DNA of 64,000 bases from NCBI GenBank assembly GCA_964023205.1, contig OZ026844.1, positions 25,580,934 through 25,644,933 of the forward strand. Reading direction: 5' to 3'. Numbering within the stretch: the first letter of the stretch is position 1; every line of letters starts with the position of its first letter. The stretch is from Lutraria lutraria. Its lineage: Eukaryota > Mollusca > Bivalvia > Venerida > Mactridae. The translations under genes were made by a program, and so were the position numbers. Shown here piece after piece: positions 1 to 10,926 of this stretch. Under the pieces are notes generated by a model. It saw nothing but the letters and a program-made list of their open reading frames with translations, did not search any database and was not told the DNA's origin.

Positions 1-371
1 AGGTACGCCTTAGGATATATCCGGGGCAATAAGTAAGGTTCAGACTATTTCGTGAATTATCGCTTGTTAAAATCGAGCAAAAAATAGGTTTTTTAACATT
101 TTTTCCAATAATTTCAGTCTTTTGTTATCCATTTGTTTTTATTGATATTTCCATAAATATTTTTGCAAATGAAAGGAAATTTAGTGTACTTTAACAATGC
201 GCAATAAAATATGTGACAAAACATAATGTAGATGACTAAAATTGGACTCAAACTTGGTACCCACCTCAGGTCCATTTTTCCAAGTTAAAGTAGGTCAAGG
301 GTCATTAAGATGTACATAAAACATACATATTTGCACATTTTCTTGTTCATCTCAAAAAGACGAACAAAATG

Positions 372-402
372 ATATGGGCATAAATCAAAATAATGAAGAC
401 AA
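372..402 (+). repeat. Left arm of a distant 31-nt inverted repeat
   Basis: Reverse complement of 3209-3239, identical over 31 nt. Similarity drops quickly on both sides, so this is a short remnant. Confidence 0.7.
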
Positions 403-919
403 AGCGTGACATGGGGGGTCAAATTTAGAATGATACTTGTGTTCATAATATTGCCAAAAGTAGTTTGGAAATATATTATATTGTGAAAAATTGACAATGG
501 CTAAAGTATAGGATTAAAGTCTTCTTCAAATTTACAACATTTTAATGAAATAAATATTATATTTTCAATAGCAATCCTTAAAATTCAAACAATCTTATGG
601 ATTAAACTATGGAAATAATAACACATTTTTGTGATTTTTTCAGCAGACTTTCATGAAAACAACTTTTTAATACAAAAAAAATATACATACAACCATAATT
701 TTCCAAAAAATATATATTTATGGCGTTTTGAACTTCATTTTTTTTAAATACGCTTCAAAAAGTTTTTATGTAATATTTACTGCTGCAGATACAAATTAAC
801 TAATTCAATTTTATCAATTTTCAGGTATATTCAAAGATATATGTGAATTTTCACTTAATTGGTACTATTCTTGGGTAACTTAACAATGTCCCCAAAACTA
901 GTATATATCTTCTGTTACC

Positions 920-3057
920 GTTACACTCGGGACAGATATTCTTTGTGTATGGTCTTATGATAATGACAGTATTGTTAATCTATTGTTATACAATTTGTTT
1001 CATTGTAATACAATTTGTTCAATTATTTTATTATAAAATACAAACAGATAATCTATTTGATAATGTTTTAGTAAAATTTTAAATGGTGAAAACACCAACA
1101 CCAGGGGACGTTCTAAAACTGTAATGTAAATATACGAAACTGTTAAAAATGGATTTATAACAACATCTGTCAAATGTATTTTGCAATTCATTAAATAAGA
1201 ATTATTTTTTTGAACACATCAAAACTATTTCCAATTTGGTAAGTCAATTGCGCTACTGAACATGAATTATTAATTTATATATATACAGACTAAGTAAAGG
1301 TTACACTCCGTACAAATTTGTTTAGTCTTTTAGCATACAAATATGAAAGTGCTATGATCATTGCGTTGCAATTCATTCTATGTTTTTAAGATAATAAAAA
1401 GATACACAAACATCTGTACTGTTTAATATGTTGCTGGTTGAAAATGTTGTTGGAGGGAGGGGAGGAATTAGAAAACATTTAAAACTGTAGATTTGTCAAC
1501 TTGTAACAATTAATATTGCATTATCATATATTTACAAGAAAACATTTACCTACTACTTTTGCCACTTATCAAATTAAAGAAATGATTTCTCAACACATTC
1601 AAACTATTTCAAACTATGTTGAACAAATCTTTTAAACATGAATTAAGTCATATAAACAGACATATAGAAAATACACTCGGGACTCACAATTTCTTCTTTG
1701 TTTATTTTAAGTAAAACAGTCAGGACTCACAATTCTTCTTTGTTTGTTATAAGTAAAACAATAGTAAAAAGTTTTTGAAATGTTTTGATTATGAACTATG
1801 TATTTGCAACACAACTCAAGGAAGATATGCGTCACTGAAATTAGATTTCAAAATTTTGAAAAATAACCCAGATATGAGAAAAGTCTACATACATGTACTT
1901 AAAGGACAACCCTCGTATATCCTAGAAAATGTTTAATAAAAAAATATCAATTTCAAGTCTTTCTACTCAGAGTGTGCTTCTTCTCAGTCCTCTATAAATG
2001 GGAGTTTTACCACTTATTTAGGCATTTTGTAACTTCATGACCCTGCAGTGTTAGTATATTGTTACTGATATAGTTCCTGTAAAAGCAAAACGAATTTGTG
2101 TATAATATTGCATGAAGATGTGTTTGTGTCCCGAGTGTAACATTTTCAATTGTTATATATAAATAATATAACATGTAAAATATGTTAAGAAATCATGAAA
2201 TAAATCGATAAATTCTGTACTGTTTTCATCTAAGAATGTTTCTTCATCAAAATAAAATATAAATTACTTTTTATCTTCTGTATATTGAACAAATCTACTT
2301 GGCATATATATCTGAATATAACTATTTTTATAAGAACTTTCAAACTTTTTAAACATGCTCCATGTCACTGCTTCAGACTTTAAAGTATTTATTCACGTCA
2401 GTTATTTGATATAAATGTGGAAAACAATTAACATGGACTACTGTTCTATAGTTACATATCAAAATTAAGATGATGAATATATAGCGTTACACTCGGGACA
2501 ACACTTAAAACCATATAGACAAAAAATGAATTGCACTACAGGAATTTGTTTTAGTTTTGTGAGCTTGTGGGTACGCTTCTGTTTGAGAAATAGAGAAAAA
2601 ACATATCAAATTCAAAGAATGATAAAAAAATTCTTATCTAAATGCAAAATGTTACACTCGGGACATTTCCAATCAGCTTTATTCAAGATGGTATAACTTA
2701 AAAAACAAATCATTCTTTTGATCATTTCTTTTTTTTGAACAACATGGACAAATATGCCTATCAATATGTTAAACTGCATTTTCTGTCCAAGCATTAGTTT
2801 ACTTACAGCAATATCATCAATTTGAATTTCCATTTTTTTCTTGAGCAAAATATTTTACATGTGCACTTGAAAGGTGATTTCTAAATAATAATTATTATTG
2901 AAATATTTGAACAAAATGCATTAAATTTTAAATATAACACATGTACAATGAAATTAAAAACAACCATTGATTACTTACCCAAAAACTGAACAAAATATAA
3001 AAGATTGAAAAATGTGTAAAGAAAAAATGTCACGCTAAAAGTGTTACACTCGGGACA
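920..3057. repeat. Dispersed 15-mer GTTACACTCGGGACA
   Basis: Exact copies at 920-934, 2486-2500, 2651-2665 and 3043-3057, an exact inverted copy at 2127-2141, and degenerate copies near 1300-1314 and 1670-1684. Spacing is often 360-390 bp. The reverse complement reads Cys-Pro-Glu-Cys-Asn in one frame, but the flanks are not conserved between copies. Confidence 0.8.
1680..1760 (+). repeat. Two-copy tandem repeat, 43-bp offset
   Basis: GGACTCACAATT(T)CTTCTTTG and the following TAAGTAAAACA are repeated with a 43-bp offset (1680 and 1723). The first copy overlaps a degenerate copy of the 15-mer. Confidence 0.75.
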
Positions 3058-3208
3058 TTTTTTGCCTGTTTTTCTAATGTAACTTTTGAACGAGTAACAC
3101 AATCAAGCTGAAATTTTGCAACATTTTTAACAACATCAAGACACACCATCAGAACATTAAAGTACATTCCTGTGTTGTGTGGTATTCTTTAAATCTTGAA
3201 AAGAAAAA

Positions 3209-3239
3209 TTGTCTTCATTATTTTGATTTATGCCCATAT
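3209..3239 (-). repeat. Right arm of the 31-nt inverted repeat
   Basis: Perfect inverted match to 372-402. It is followed by a 14-base run of C at 3302-3315. Confidence 0.7.
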
Positions 3240-3315
3240 ATCACTTTGCCCATTTGGAGAAAAAAAAAATTTACCCAAAAATATACCCTTGTGAAATTCC
3301 TCCCCCCCCCCCCCC

Positions 3316-3924
3316 AAAAAAGTTCTCCGATTTCGTTTATTTTTGCAGGATTTCAGGTCTATTGATCTATTTCAAGGTGCGGAATTAAAAAAAACACAAC
3401 TTATCTCATCTGAAACTCAAGTTATTTACGTTTTAAGGGGGTGGGGTGGGCTATTTTTGTAAAATGTGGAAAAAGCAAATGAAAATGGTAACCCAACTTC
3501 ATGATATCATTTGGGACCTTTTTAGTAAATATAAAGCCATGTAACGCACATATAACACAGTCTTATACTTAGACTTTAAAATGAAGCATGTGTGAGAAAA
3601 AAACGGCCACACCAGAATTGACCTTGACCTTTTCAAATTTCTTAAAAAAATAGCCCCAAAAAATCAGATATTTCATTGATCTAAACTTTGTTCCTGGATT
3701 ATTCGTCAAGATATATTTGTTATACTGCTGTTAGTAGTAGATGTATGTATAACCAATTAAATGAAACCAAAAGCAACACTGTAGGTCATCATTTATGGAT
3801 ACAGGATATCATATATATAAGGAGGTAAGGTATGGTCATTTTCAAGAAAAAATAGCAAATTTGAGAGATTGACTGTTATGTTTTAGCACCAGAGACATAG
3901 TATATGTCTTCATAATATCTGGTT
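3316..3924. other. No gene seen
   Basis: AT-rich sequence without a supported ORF or RNA gene. The last ~100 bp may be a strongly diverged edge of the 185-bp array that follows. Confidence 0.5.
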
Positions 3925-4890
3925 GTGTAGATATGAGTCCTGGCTATCATTTAAGACCATTTTCTATAATGTAGGAGACCCATAGAGGGCACAGCATATT
4001 CAAGAACATCAACATATATGTATTTTATTGAGATTTTCCCAAATTTTAGCCAGTTTGCATGCCGGTTAGATCCTCAACATCCAGGCTTACACATACATGG
4101 CATACTCTTGTGTAGATATGGGTCCTGGCTATCATTTAAGACCATTGTCTGTAATGTAGGACAACCATAGAGGGCACAGGATGTTCAAGAACATCAACAT
4201 ATATGTATTTTATAGAGAAATTCCCAAATTTTAGCCAGTTTGCATGCCGGTTCAATCCCCAACATCCAGGCATACACCTACATGGTACACTGTTGTGTAG
4301 ATATAGGTCCTGGCTATCAATTAAGACCATTTTCTATAATGTAGGAGACCCATAGAGGGCACAGGATGTTCAAGAATATCAACATATATGTATTCTATAG
4401 AGAAATTCCCAAATTTTAGCCAGTTTGCATGCCGGTTCGATCCCAAACATCCAGGCATACACCTACACGGTACACTGTTGTGTAGATATGGGTCCTGGCT
4501 ATCATTTAAGACCATTTTCTATAATGTAGGAGACCCATAGAGGGCACAGGATGTTCAAGAATATCAACATATATGTATTTTATAGAGGAATTCCCAGATT
4601 TTAGCCAGTTTACATGCCGGTTAGATCCCCAACATCCAGGCTTACACCTACAGGGCATACTCTTGTGTAGATATGGGTCCTGGCTATCATTTAAGACCAT
4701 TTTCTGTAATGTAGGAGACCCATAGAGGGCACAGGATGTTCAAGAATATCAACATATATATATGTATTTTATAGAGAAATTCCCAAATTTTAGCCAGTTT
4801 GCATGCCGGTTCAATCCCCAACATCCAGGCATACACCTACACGGTACACTGTTGTGTAGATATGGGTCCTGGCTATCATTTAAGACTGTT
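3925..4890 (+). repeat. 185-bp tandem (satellite-like) array
   Basis: Five units start with GTGTAGATATRGGTCCTGGC at 3925, 4110, 4295, 4480 and 4665 (the last is 189 bp because of an extra TATA), plus a partial unit from 4854. A more diverged relative follows at ~4980-5190. Unit variants recur with a period of three: units 1 and 4 share GGTTAGATCC and GCATACTCTTG, and units 2 and 5 share GGTTCAATCC and TACACTGTTG. The 64-codon minus-strand ORFs in each unit are by-products: 185 is not a multiple of three and the frame shifts from unit to unit. Confidence 0.9.
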
Positions 4891-5190
4891 TCCAAGAGCA
4901 AGTGCCACAGGATGCCTTAGAAATTCTGAACATCAGGTTTATATATTGAACAAATGTAGATTTTCCCAGTTTGTGCCCCTAGGATTTTCACATACCAATA
5001 TAATACTTGGATATGTCCTGGTTGTCACATATAGACCATAACCGAGGAGGTAGGACACCCATGGGGGCTAGGGCATGCTTTATAAAGTTGACCAGAAGGG
5101 TTCGAACATTAATTTTTTTATGGTTTATGGACCAGGTTTGAGTCCCTAGGACCGGCCACATACATACGGTACCCGTATGATACACGGTTG

Positions 5191-5829
5191 TGTATGTGAC
5201 CTGACAGTCGGCCGTAGCACATTACTGTACTGATTAACTACAAGAACAATTGGGTCATGGTGAAGACTGTTCCAGCATGTCCAGCATCATCAATATAGTC
5301 AGAAACTGTTTCAACATGTCATCAATATGATCATTATGCTTGTTCTTCCATGATGATTTTACAGATATGTCAGATTGCCCGAGTAAAAGATGCTAAGAAT
5401 TGATCACATCAGCACCTTATACCAAGAAATATATGACTTTCTGCCATTATATAAAAGCTCCTTTGGATCATCATTCACCTGATATTATGCTTGTTCTTCC
5501 ATGACGATTTTACAGATAAGTCAGGTTGTCTTAGTAAAAGATGCTAACAATTGATCTCAATCAGCACCTTATACCAAGACTTACGACTTCCTGTCCTTAT
5601 ATAAAAGCTGCTTTGGGTCTGTTCCATCAATTTCCGTCAACTTTTATATCTCTTTAGATGTTATCTTTGTTTTGCGTTATCGAGCCCAGTCATCAGTCAC
5701 GGTTACTTTCTTTAGAACATTTATTCCTTGCATCAAGTTCTCTAGCCGAGTCGCTGTTAAATATAACTGTTATTGTGTTTATAACACATGTATAATTCAG
5801 AAGTGTCAATAAAGCATGAAAATCATACA
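5191..5829 (+). mobile_element. Possible solo LTR or promoter-bearing repeat
   Basis: The block starts TGTATG and ends CATACA, a perfect 6-bp terminal inversion. It contains a two-copy ~151-bp direct repeat (5333-5483 and 5484-5622), each copy with a TATATAAAAG box (5448-5457, 5598-5607), and an AATAAA at 5808-5813 near its right end. These are LTR-like traits, but no target duplication, primer-binding site or polypurine tract was found. It could instead be the remains of another promoter-carrying repeat. Confidence 0.3.
5333..5622 (+). repeat. 151-bp direct duplication with a TATA box in each copy
   Basis: Both copies run from ATTATGCTTGTTCTTCCATG through AGCACCTTATACCAAG to TATATAAAAGCT(C/G)CTTTGG. 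The copies differ at scattered positions, so the duplication is not recent. Confidence 0.8.
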
Positions 5830-6507
5830 AGGTCTACCATTTTTGCCATACAAGAGGCTTTCAACAACATTGTTTCCATATTGCATTCAGTTTGTGTTAA
5901 AGAAAATCCTTCAGAATTTTTAGAAAATTCAATAGCCCAATAGGAAATTTACTAGCCCCGGTCTGTGGGCTAGTTGGTTAGCGTGTAGACTGGAATGAGC
6001 AGCAGGCCTTTTAGTCTAGCTTTTGGGCCTGTTGGTCACAAACTTATTGAGACCCCTGCTAAATATTGTATGGTAGGCCTGAAACAAATACATTTTTCAG
6101 AGAATATTCGTATGCATAGCAAACACCTTTGCAAACATAGAACTTAGACAAAAATGGCACTTGGGACAATAATTTCAGTACTTTGTCCAGACAAACACCC
6201 TTTTGCAACAATCACAATGAAAGCTTAATCACTGACAGTTCAAAGAAACATTAACCTCAAAACATGCATTAGTAGATCCGATTGGTTCCGCCAGAAACAA
6301 TGCCATTATATATGCGATCTCAATATGTATGCCGGTAACCAATCGTCAATACAGTAACACACGTAATTAAATATTGCCGCGAGCAAGCAGGGATTTCCGA
6401 GTTTCAACATGCTTTGGTCGTAAAAATAACGATAGATGGTAGAATATAGCACAGGAGCCTGTTATTCAATCAAAAAAAAAAATACTCAATTAGTCAATAA
6501 AAAATTA
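5830..6507. other. No gene seen
   Basis: No supported ORF. A stretch near 5958-5985 resembles a tRNA D-arm, but no matching box B or acceptor stem follows. Confidence 0.4.
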
Positions 6508-7026
6508 CCTACGTCAAGGACTTATATACATACATGGATTCGCAACTGCTAAAAATAGCTCAAACGATATCGTTTGACGATCCCACAATGCATTGCTATA
6601 TACTCGGCAATGTCCGACAGCTGTAATTGGGTGTTTACGAATTTTATTATACTAAAAAAACTCTGGCAATTGGGCACGGGAAATTGGTAAAGGATGCAGC
6701 AAATTCCTTAAAGATATTGAGATACATTTATAATCCACAAAGTCTAAGTATAAGCATTGAAAAAGGCATGAGTCGAACATTTTAAATTCCAAGATGGCGG
6801 ACATCCATTATAATCCTTTCGTCTCCGAGATTAAACATTCGGAATACCACGGATATTTTCGCTGTTATTATCATTCGGATTATCACGGATATATTCGTAT
6901 TTTCGCTTTTGTAAACAATAGCTTGTATTCCCGTTGATTCACGTCTTATTATCGCGGGATTGGTTACTTTAAACTGTTAATACGGAAGTTGCGAATCCAT
7001 GTATGTATATAAGTCCTTGCCTACGT
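6508..7026. mobile_element. 505-bp TIR MITE with 7-bp target duplication
   Basis: The element spans 6515-7019. Its termini are perfect 33-bp inverted repeats beginning CAAGGACTTATATACATACA (6515-6547 and 6987-7019). The 7-bp direct repeat CCTACGT flanks it at 6508-6514 and 7020-7026. The interior has no ORF. A seven-base duplication does not point to a single superfamily, so none is assigned. The same terminus recurs at 28633-28672. Confidence 0.9.
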
Positions 7027-7586
7027 ATAGAAAAAAAACAACAGGAGTGCAATGCCTCCCACTCCCCACCCACATCGCCGATACAAGAATCTCTATTCAC
7101 AGGAGATTGAATTTTTATCCATATGTCATTTGCTACAACAAATCACTCATATAAGTATATCATAATACACAAGGAATGAAACACCGTTCTTAGCCCAACC
7201 ACTAGGAACGCGTAAAACTGTCTAAACTGGTATTTTTACACATGGATGCTCAAACTTGTAGCATTATTTACAAAAAGTACACTAAAATTTACCACGAGAA
7301 CTAGATAAACTTGCTGACATGTCCCAGGTGTAAAGAATATCCGTGTTTTTCTCCAATTATGTATGCAATTCGGTTGCCGAATCTTTCATTCATACCAAAG
7401 AACACCGAAGTGAATAAAATATTAGCCTTTAATATAAAAATGTATCTAGACAAATAATTCTATATACCACATTTAATATAATAATTATATGTTCTTTATT
7501 CTAGTAATGATTTATTTGTAAATGATTCATTACAAAATAATATTTCTTCAAAGATAAATACGAACAGTAACTCTTGATTCTACAAA
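7027..7586. other. No gene seen
   Basis: AT-rich and without a supported feature. Confidence 0.4.
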
Positions 7587-7675
7587 AAACACGAGTAAAC
7601 TGGTTCCCGTTCCATGATGCAGTGCACCAAAGGCTTTGTACACACAAGTCAACGGGAACCAGTTTAAAGCACGAG
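7587..7675. mobile_element. 71-bp ends-only element
   Basis: TAAACTGGTTCCCGTT at 7596 and its inverse AACGGGAACCAGTTTA ending at 7666 enclose 39 bp. The left ~38 bp match the left end of the adjacent 1340-bp element (7676 on) and the right ~33 bp match that element's right end. It is flanked by AAACACGAG (7587-7595) and AAGCACGAG (7667-7675), a 9-bp duplication with one mismatch. It looks like a copy consisting only of the two termini. Confidence 0.75.
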
Positions 7676-9015
7676 TAAACTGGTTCCCGTTCCATGATGC
7701 AGTGCACCAAAGGAACAGGTACGGTCTAAATTTTCCAGCGTTTTGATTGGTCAATCCGTTTTAGCTATTTCATTGGTTGCTGTTCATTCGAGAAATATCG
7801 GGGATTTCCGTACATCTGATAATGTACGCGGAGATGTTAGTGCTAATGTTTGAATAAAAAATATAGATACTAGAAGTTATTATGTGAATATTCGTTACAG
7901 TATAGTCATATAACATATCAAAGATACATATCTCGAAAATATCAATTAATGCCTTGATTTATTTTTTTATTGTTTAAATGATTTTCTTTTTTTTAAAAAG
8001 CATATGTATAAATATATAATATGCATAGTTCGGTCTAATATGTATTAATTCCTTTAAAACATATTTTTCTTTATTTACAATTAAAATATATATCTTATGT
8101 ACAAAATGTTTATCAGTATATATGTCAAGTGTCGTTTTAAGTAATTCTTTTGTTACTTAATTTCTTTTCGTTAACATCTGACTTCACAGAACTAAATTAG
8201 GAGTAATTAAGATTATGATCTATGCTGTATATTGTAAATTTAACATGGTATCAGGCACAAATGCAAAAGAATATATTGACCCCCTTCGGTGAAATGATCC
8301 ATAAAATATTTCTCCCTTATAAGGGTCCAGGAAGTGAGACGGTCGTGTTACGTAATATTGCATAACAACTTCTTAATTGGCTACTTATCTTGATTTTATC
8401 AATGCATGTATTGAAATTGAGACAATGATATGTACTGGTCAATTGATGAGCAACTATACTGTTTGCATTAATTAATTTTAAAACACGTAGTCCAGAATCA
8501 GATTGGGCACGACTTTTAAATTTATTATTGGCATCGCATATTTATATGAATTTTATAAGAATATATAAGATCAGGTTGTAACACTCAAAAAGTTGCAATT
8601 GTGTCCGGTGATTAATGTTTTTTGACAGTTCAACGAATAATAATAATAATTATAAAAATCTACATAAGTGAAAAAAAAATTACCACACCCACCGTGATCG
8701 AGTACTCGATTTTAAAAATATTTTTTTAAGGGTCGGTATTCTGTTTCAAAATACATTTAAGTATACGTTGTGTGTATTTAAATGCTACTTAATTAAGTGT
8801 TCCAACGACCAAGATCAGAAAATAACTATCCAGTTCCCTAATCTTTATCTATTATTTAAATTACGCGCGAAATGTGCATCGATAATGCAAAGTCTCGCGA
8901 GATCCCCCGGGCAGAATTCTGCCCGGATTCCGATCGAAATTGACCAATCAGCGTCCTGGAAATTTTAGGCCGTACCTGTTGGCTTTGTACACACAAGTCA
9001 ACGGGAACCAGTTTA
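7676..9015. mobile_element. 1340-bp non-autonomous TIR element, 9-bp target duplication
   Basis: Starts TAAACTGGTTCCCGTT and ends with its inverse. The inverted similarity continues inward, broken by ~20 unlike bases, through AACAGGTACGGYCTAAA and TTTCCAG to GATTGGTCAAT (left 7714-7755, right ~8938-8980). AAGCACGAG is repeated exactly on both sides (7667-7675, 9016-9024). A 9-bp duplication with ~80-bp TIRs suggests a Mutator-like element, but no transposase is encoded. An alternative is a 1267-bp element (7714-8980) inside a second copy of the 80-bp palindromic unit; then the duplication would be only GG. Confidence 0.8.
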
Positions 9016-9024
9016 AAGCACGAG

Positions 9025-9456
9025 GTGCGTGAGTTACTTCCCTTTGTACCCGGCTGGGTACGGTTTTTTGGAATTTATATACAACTTTATTCAGTGCGGA
9101 ATAGTTACGAGGGAATTCCCCCAAAATAGCAGCAATGTATTTCCTAACACTTCAGAATTACCGCCATAGTTCAAGTATTATATACATCTGTGCCACGTGA
9201 GCATTGTTTATAGTTACAAATGGTAAATTCTACTGTCTTGAAACTTTATAGCCAAATATAAATCCAATTAATGATAAAAACTAGACTTTTGTTCGTTTTG
9301 ACAGATGGCGGGAAAAAAATGTTTCATTCCTTGTGTTTATATATAGCTTAATAGTGCAAGGCTATATCTTAACTTTATTCTGAATCATAATTTCAATCTC
9401 CTGTGCTCTATTAAACAGCGGTCAACACGTGAAATTCTGGTCTACATAGTTAAAGT
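9025..9456. other. No gene seen; missing 3' part of LTR element
   Basis: This lies where pol of the minus-strand LTR element would continue. No protease, RT or integrase reading frame and no second LTR is present. Confidence 0.5.
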
Positions 9457-10620
9457 CTATAAAAAGGTAACAAATGCAGGTCCTACCCTTGACGTTTTCT
9501 CAGTTTTGCCAGGTAGTTGTAAGTAGTTTACTGTATAGTATACTGCTTCGTCAATATCCCTAGGCTCCTTATTGAATTCTACTTCAAATCGTACCTCGTC
9601 ATCCTCCAGGCCATCCAAAAATCTGCGGACGAGATCCTCATCTCTTGCTCTTCTGTCACGATACCCATGCGCTTTATCATATAACCGCTTTAAGTCCGCC
9701 GCAAATTCTTCAATAGATTCGTTATGATTCTGGGACCTTCGACTAAACTTGGCTGCGTAGGAACGAGCTGTCTCTATTGATTTAAAGCGATTATTCATTT
9801 CAGCTTTCAGATCATAATAGTTGTCAAGCATCACCGGTGGAAGTTGCGTGAAAACAAACTGAGCTGCTAACTCTTCTAGTCTTGGTAGTAATTGATCAAG
9901 CAAGTCATCTTCTGTCCAACCCCTTCGTTTTGCTATCACTTCAAATTGGGCTATCCATGTTGACCATTCATTCTTACCATCAAAAGGCTGCATTTTTACC
10001 ATAGGTTGTGAATTGTAAGTTTGCCTTTTTCGCTGATTTGGTTGTTGGTTATTACATTGGCGGTTAACTGGGGCGGAGTAAGGAGTGTCATTAAACCAAC
10101 TATGGGTAAAGTTATTACTTAAGTTTTCATCATAGCTACTATCTTGGAAATGCATCTGTGGCCTTGAATCGGGTAAGCCATCATTCCTACAATGATTATG
10201 CTGATTATTTGCTCTCATAGAACCAATATCAAGCACTGGCGGTTGGGGCCATGAGTGTGATCTGTGAATCACGTTTTGACTTTCTATGTTGTTAGCTAAT
10301 CTTGGGTTAATGGGTTGATGCTCATAGGATTCTAACCTTTGTGACTTATCATTATTATTACTGGATTTGATTGTTTCAAGTTGCTCAACAACTTTGGCTA
10401 AAATGGTTGTCATACTGGAGACTTGTTCTTGAAGCTCCCGGGTTTGGCTATAACTGGTGGTCATCACCTGGTCCATCGGATGTAACTCTGAATCATCAAG
10501 ATCATTTTCAGATACTGTCTGGACTACAACCGATGTATCCATATTTAGCTCGCGGCTTGGCAAATCAACTGATTTAAAGCTTATCACTCCAGAACTATCA
10601 ACTGATACGGGGCTACTCAT
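9457..10620 (-). CDS. gag: Gag protein of an LTR retrotransposon
   Basis: A 387-codon open frame starting at an ATG about 114 bp inside the LTR boundary. Residues 58-86 look like a short coiled coil, 87-205 are rich in Asn, Gln and Ser, and ~207-368 resemble the Ty3/gypsy gag core (PF03732-like): a Trp pair in EWSTWIAQF, then an amphipathic helical region with the LKRLYDKA and LVRRFLDGL motifs. No CCHC zinc knuckle is visible and the frame ends shortly after the core, so the protein is truncated or split. In a complete element it would form the particle shell. The frame itself is intact over 1.16 kb, which suggests a fairly young insertion. Assignment to Ty3/gypsy rests on motif look, not a search. 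Confidence 0.8.
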   Translation of the reverse strand: MSSPVSVDSSGVISFKSVDLPSRELNMDTSVVVQTVSENDLDDSELHPMDQVMTTSYSQTRELQEQVSSMTTILAKVVEQLETIKSSNNNDKSQRLESYEHQPINPRLANNIESQNVIHRSHSWPQPPVLDIGSMRANNQHNHCRNDGLPDSRPQMHFQDSSYDENLSNNFTHSWFNDTPYSAPVNRQCNNQQPNQRKRQTYNSQPMVKMQPFDGKNEWSTWIAQFEVIAKRRGWTEDDLLDQLLPRLEELAAQFVFTQLPPVMLDNYYDLKAEMNNRFKSIETARSYAAKFSRRSQNHNESIEEFAADLKRLYDKAHGYRDRRARDEDLVRRFLDGLEDDEVRFEVEFNKEPRDIDEAVYYTVNYLQLPGKTEKTSRVGPAFVTFL

Positions 10621-10710
10621 TATCTTTATGTACTAACTGGTATATAATCTAACTGGACCTGAGGTTCTCTAAGGTTCGTATCACTGGACCTGCGTAATAC
10701 TTTAGCAGAT

Positions 10711-10726
10711 CCCACCGCTGCCACCA
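10711..10726 (-). promoter_or_regulatory. Probable primer-binding site of the LTR element
   Basis: TGGTGGCAGCGGTGGG on the minus strand, 7 nt downstream of the LTR end. The TGG start and position fit a tRNA primer site; the tRNA is not identified. Confidence 0.55.
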
Positions 10727-10890
10727 AGAAATGTGTTACGATCCAGGGTGCAGGACCCTTCTACAAATGTAGGTCTTCAGTTGGATATATTCTCATGTGC
10801 GACCAGTTTGATGAACTAGCTATCTCAATGTCAGTTTTTGGTTTGGTAGCTGGCTATTACTGAATAAATTCAGTACACTATTCTGACACT

Positions 10891-10926
10891 AGACAGACAG
10901 ACAGACAGACGAACGAACAGACAGAG
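10891..10926 (+). repeat. (GACA)n microsatellite inside the LTR
   Basis: AGACAGACAGACAGACAGAC followed by GAACGAACAGACAGAG. A shorter relative lies at 11043-11065. Confidence 0.8.

Larger units (their letters stand above)
1..3300. other. Gene-free AT-rich block with scattered 15-mer
   Basis: No convincing coding region; the short ORFs lack family features and the sequence is rich in A/T runs. It carries repeated copies of GTTACACTCGGGACA (listed separately). A 31-nt sequence beginning ATATGGGCATAAATC at 372-402 recurs inverted at 3209-3239, enclosing all the 15-mer copies. The block may be an old, decayed TIR element, but that is inference. Confidence 0.5.

Noticed and set aside
2612..2848. 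Cys-Pro-Glu-Cys-Asn motif suggesting a zinc-binding peptide
   Set aside because: The motif recurs on both strands in other frames without conserved neighbours; the DNA 15-mer, not a peptide, is what is shared.
4136..4700. Three similar 64-codon minus-strand ORFs that look like a repeated protein
   Set aside because: They follow the 185-bp tandem units; the unit length is not a multiple of three, so frames do not join, and no domain is recognisable.
5950..6060. tRNA-like D-arm sequence GGGCTAGTTGGTTAGCGTG
   Set aside because: No box B, T-arm or acceptor pairing follows; could be a SINE head remnant but not supportable.
10371..10577. ORF antisense to gag
   Set aside because: Shadow of the gag coding strand.
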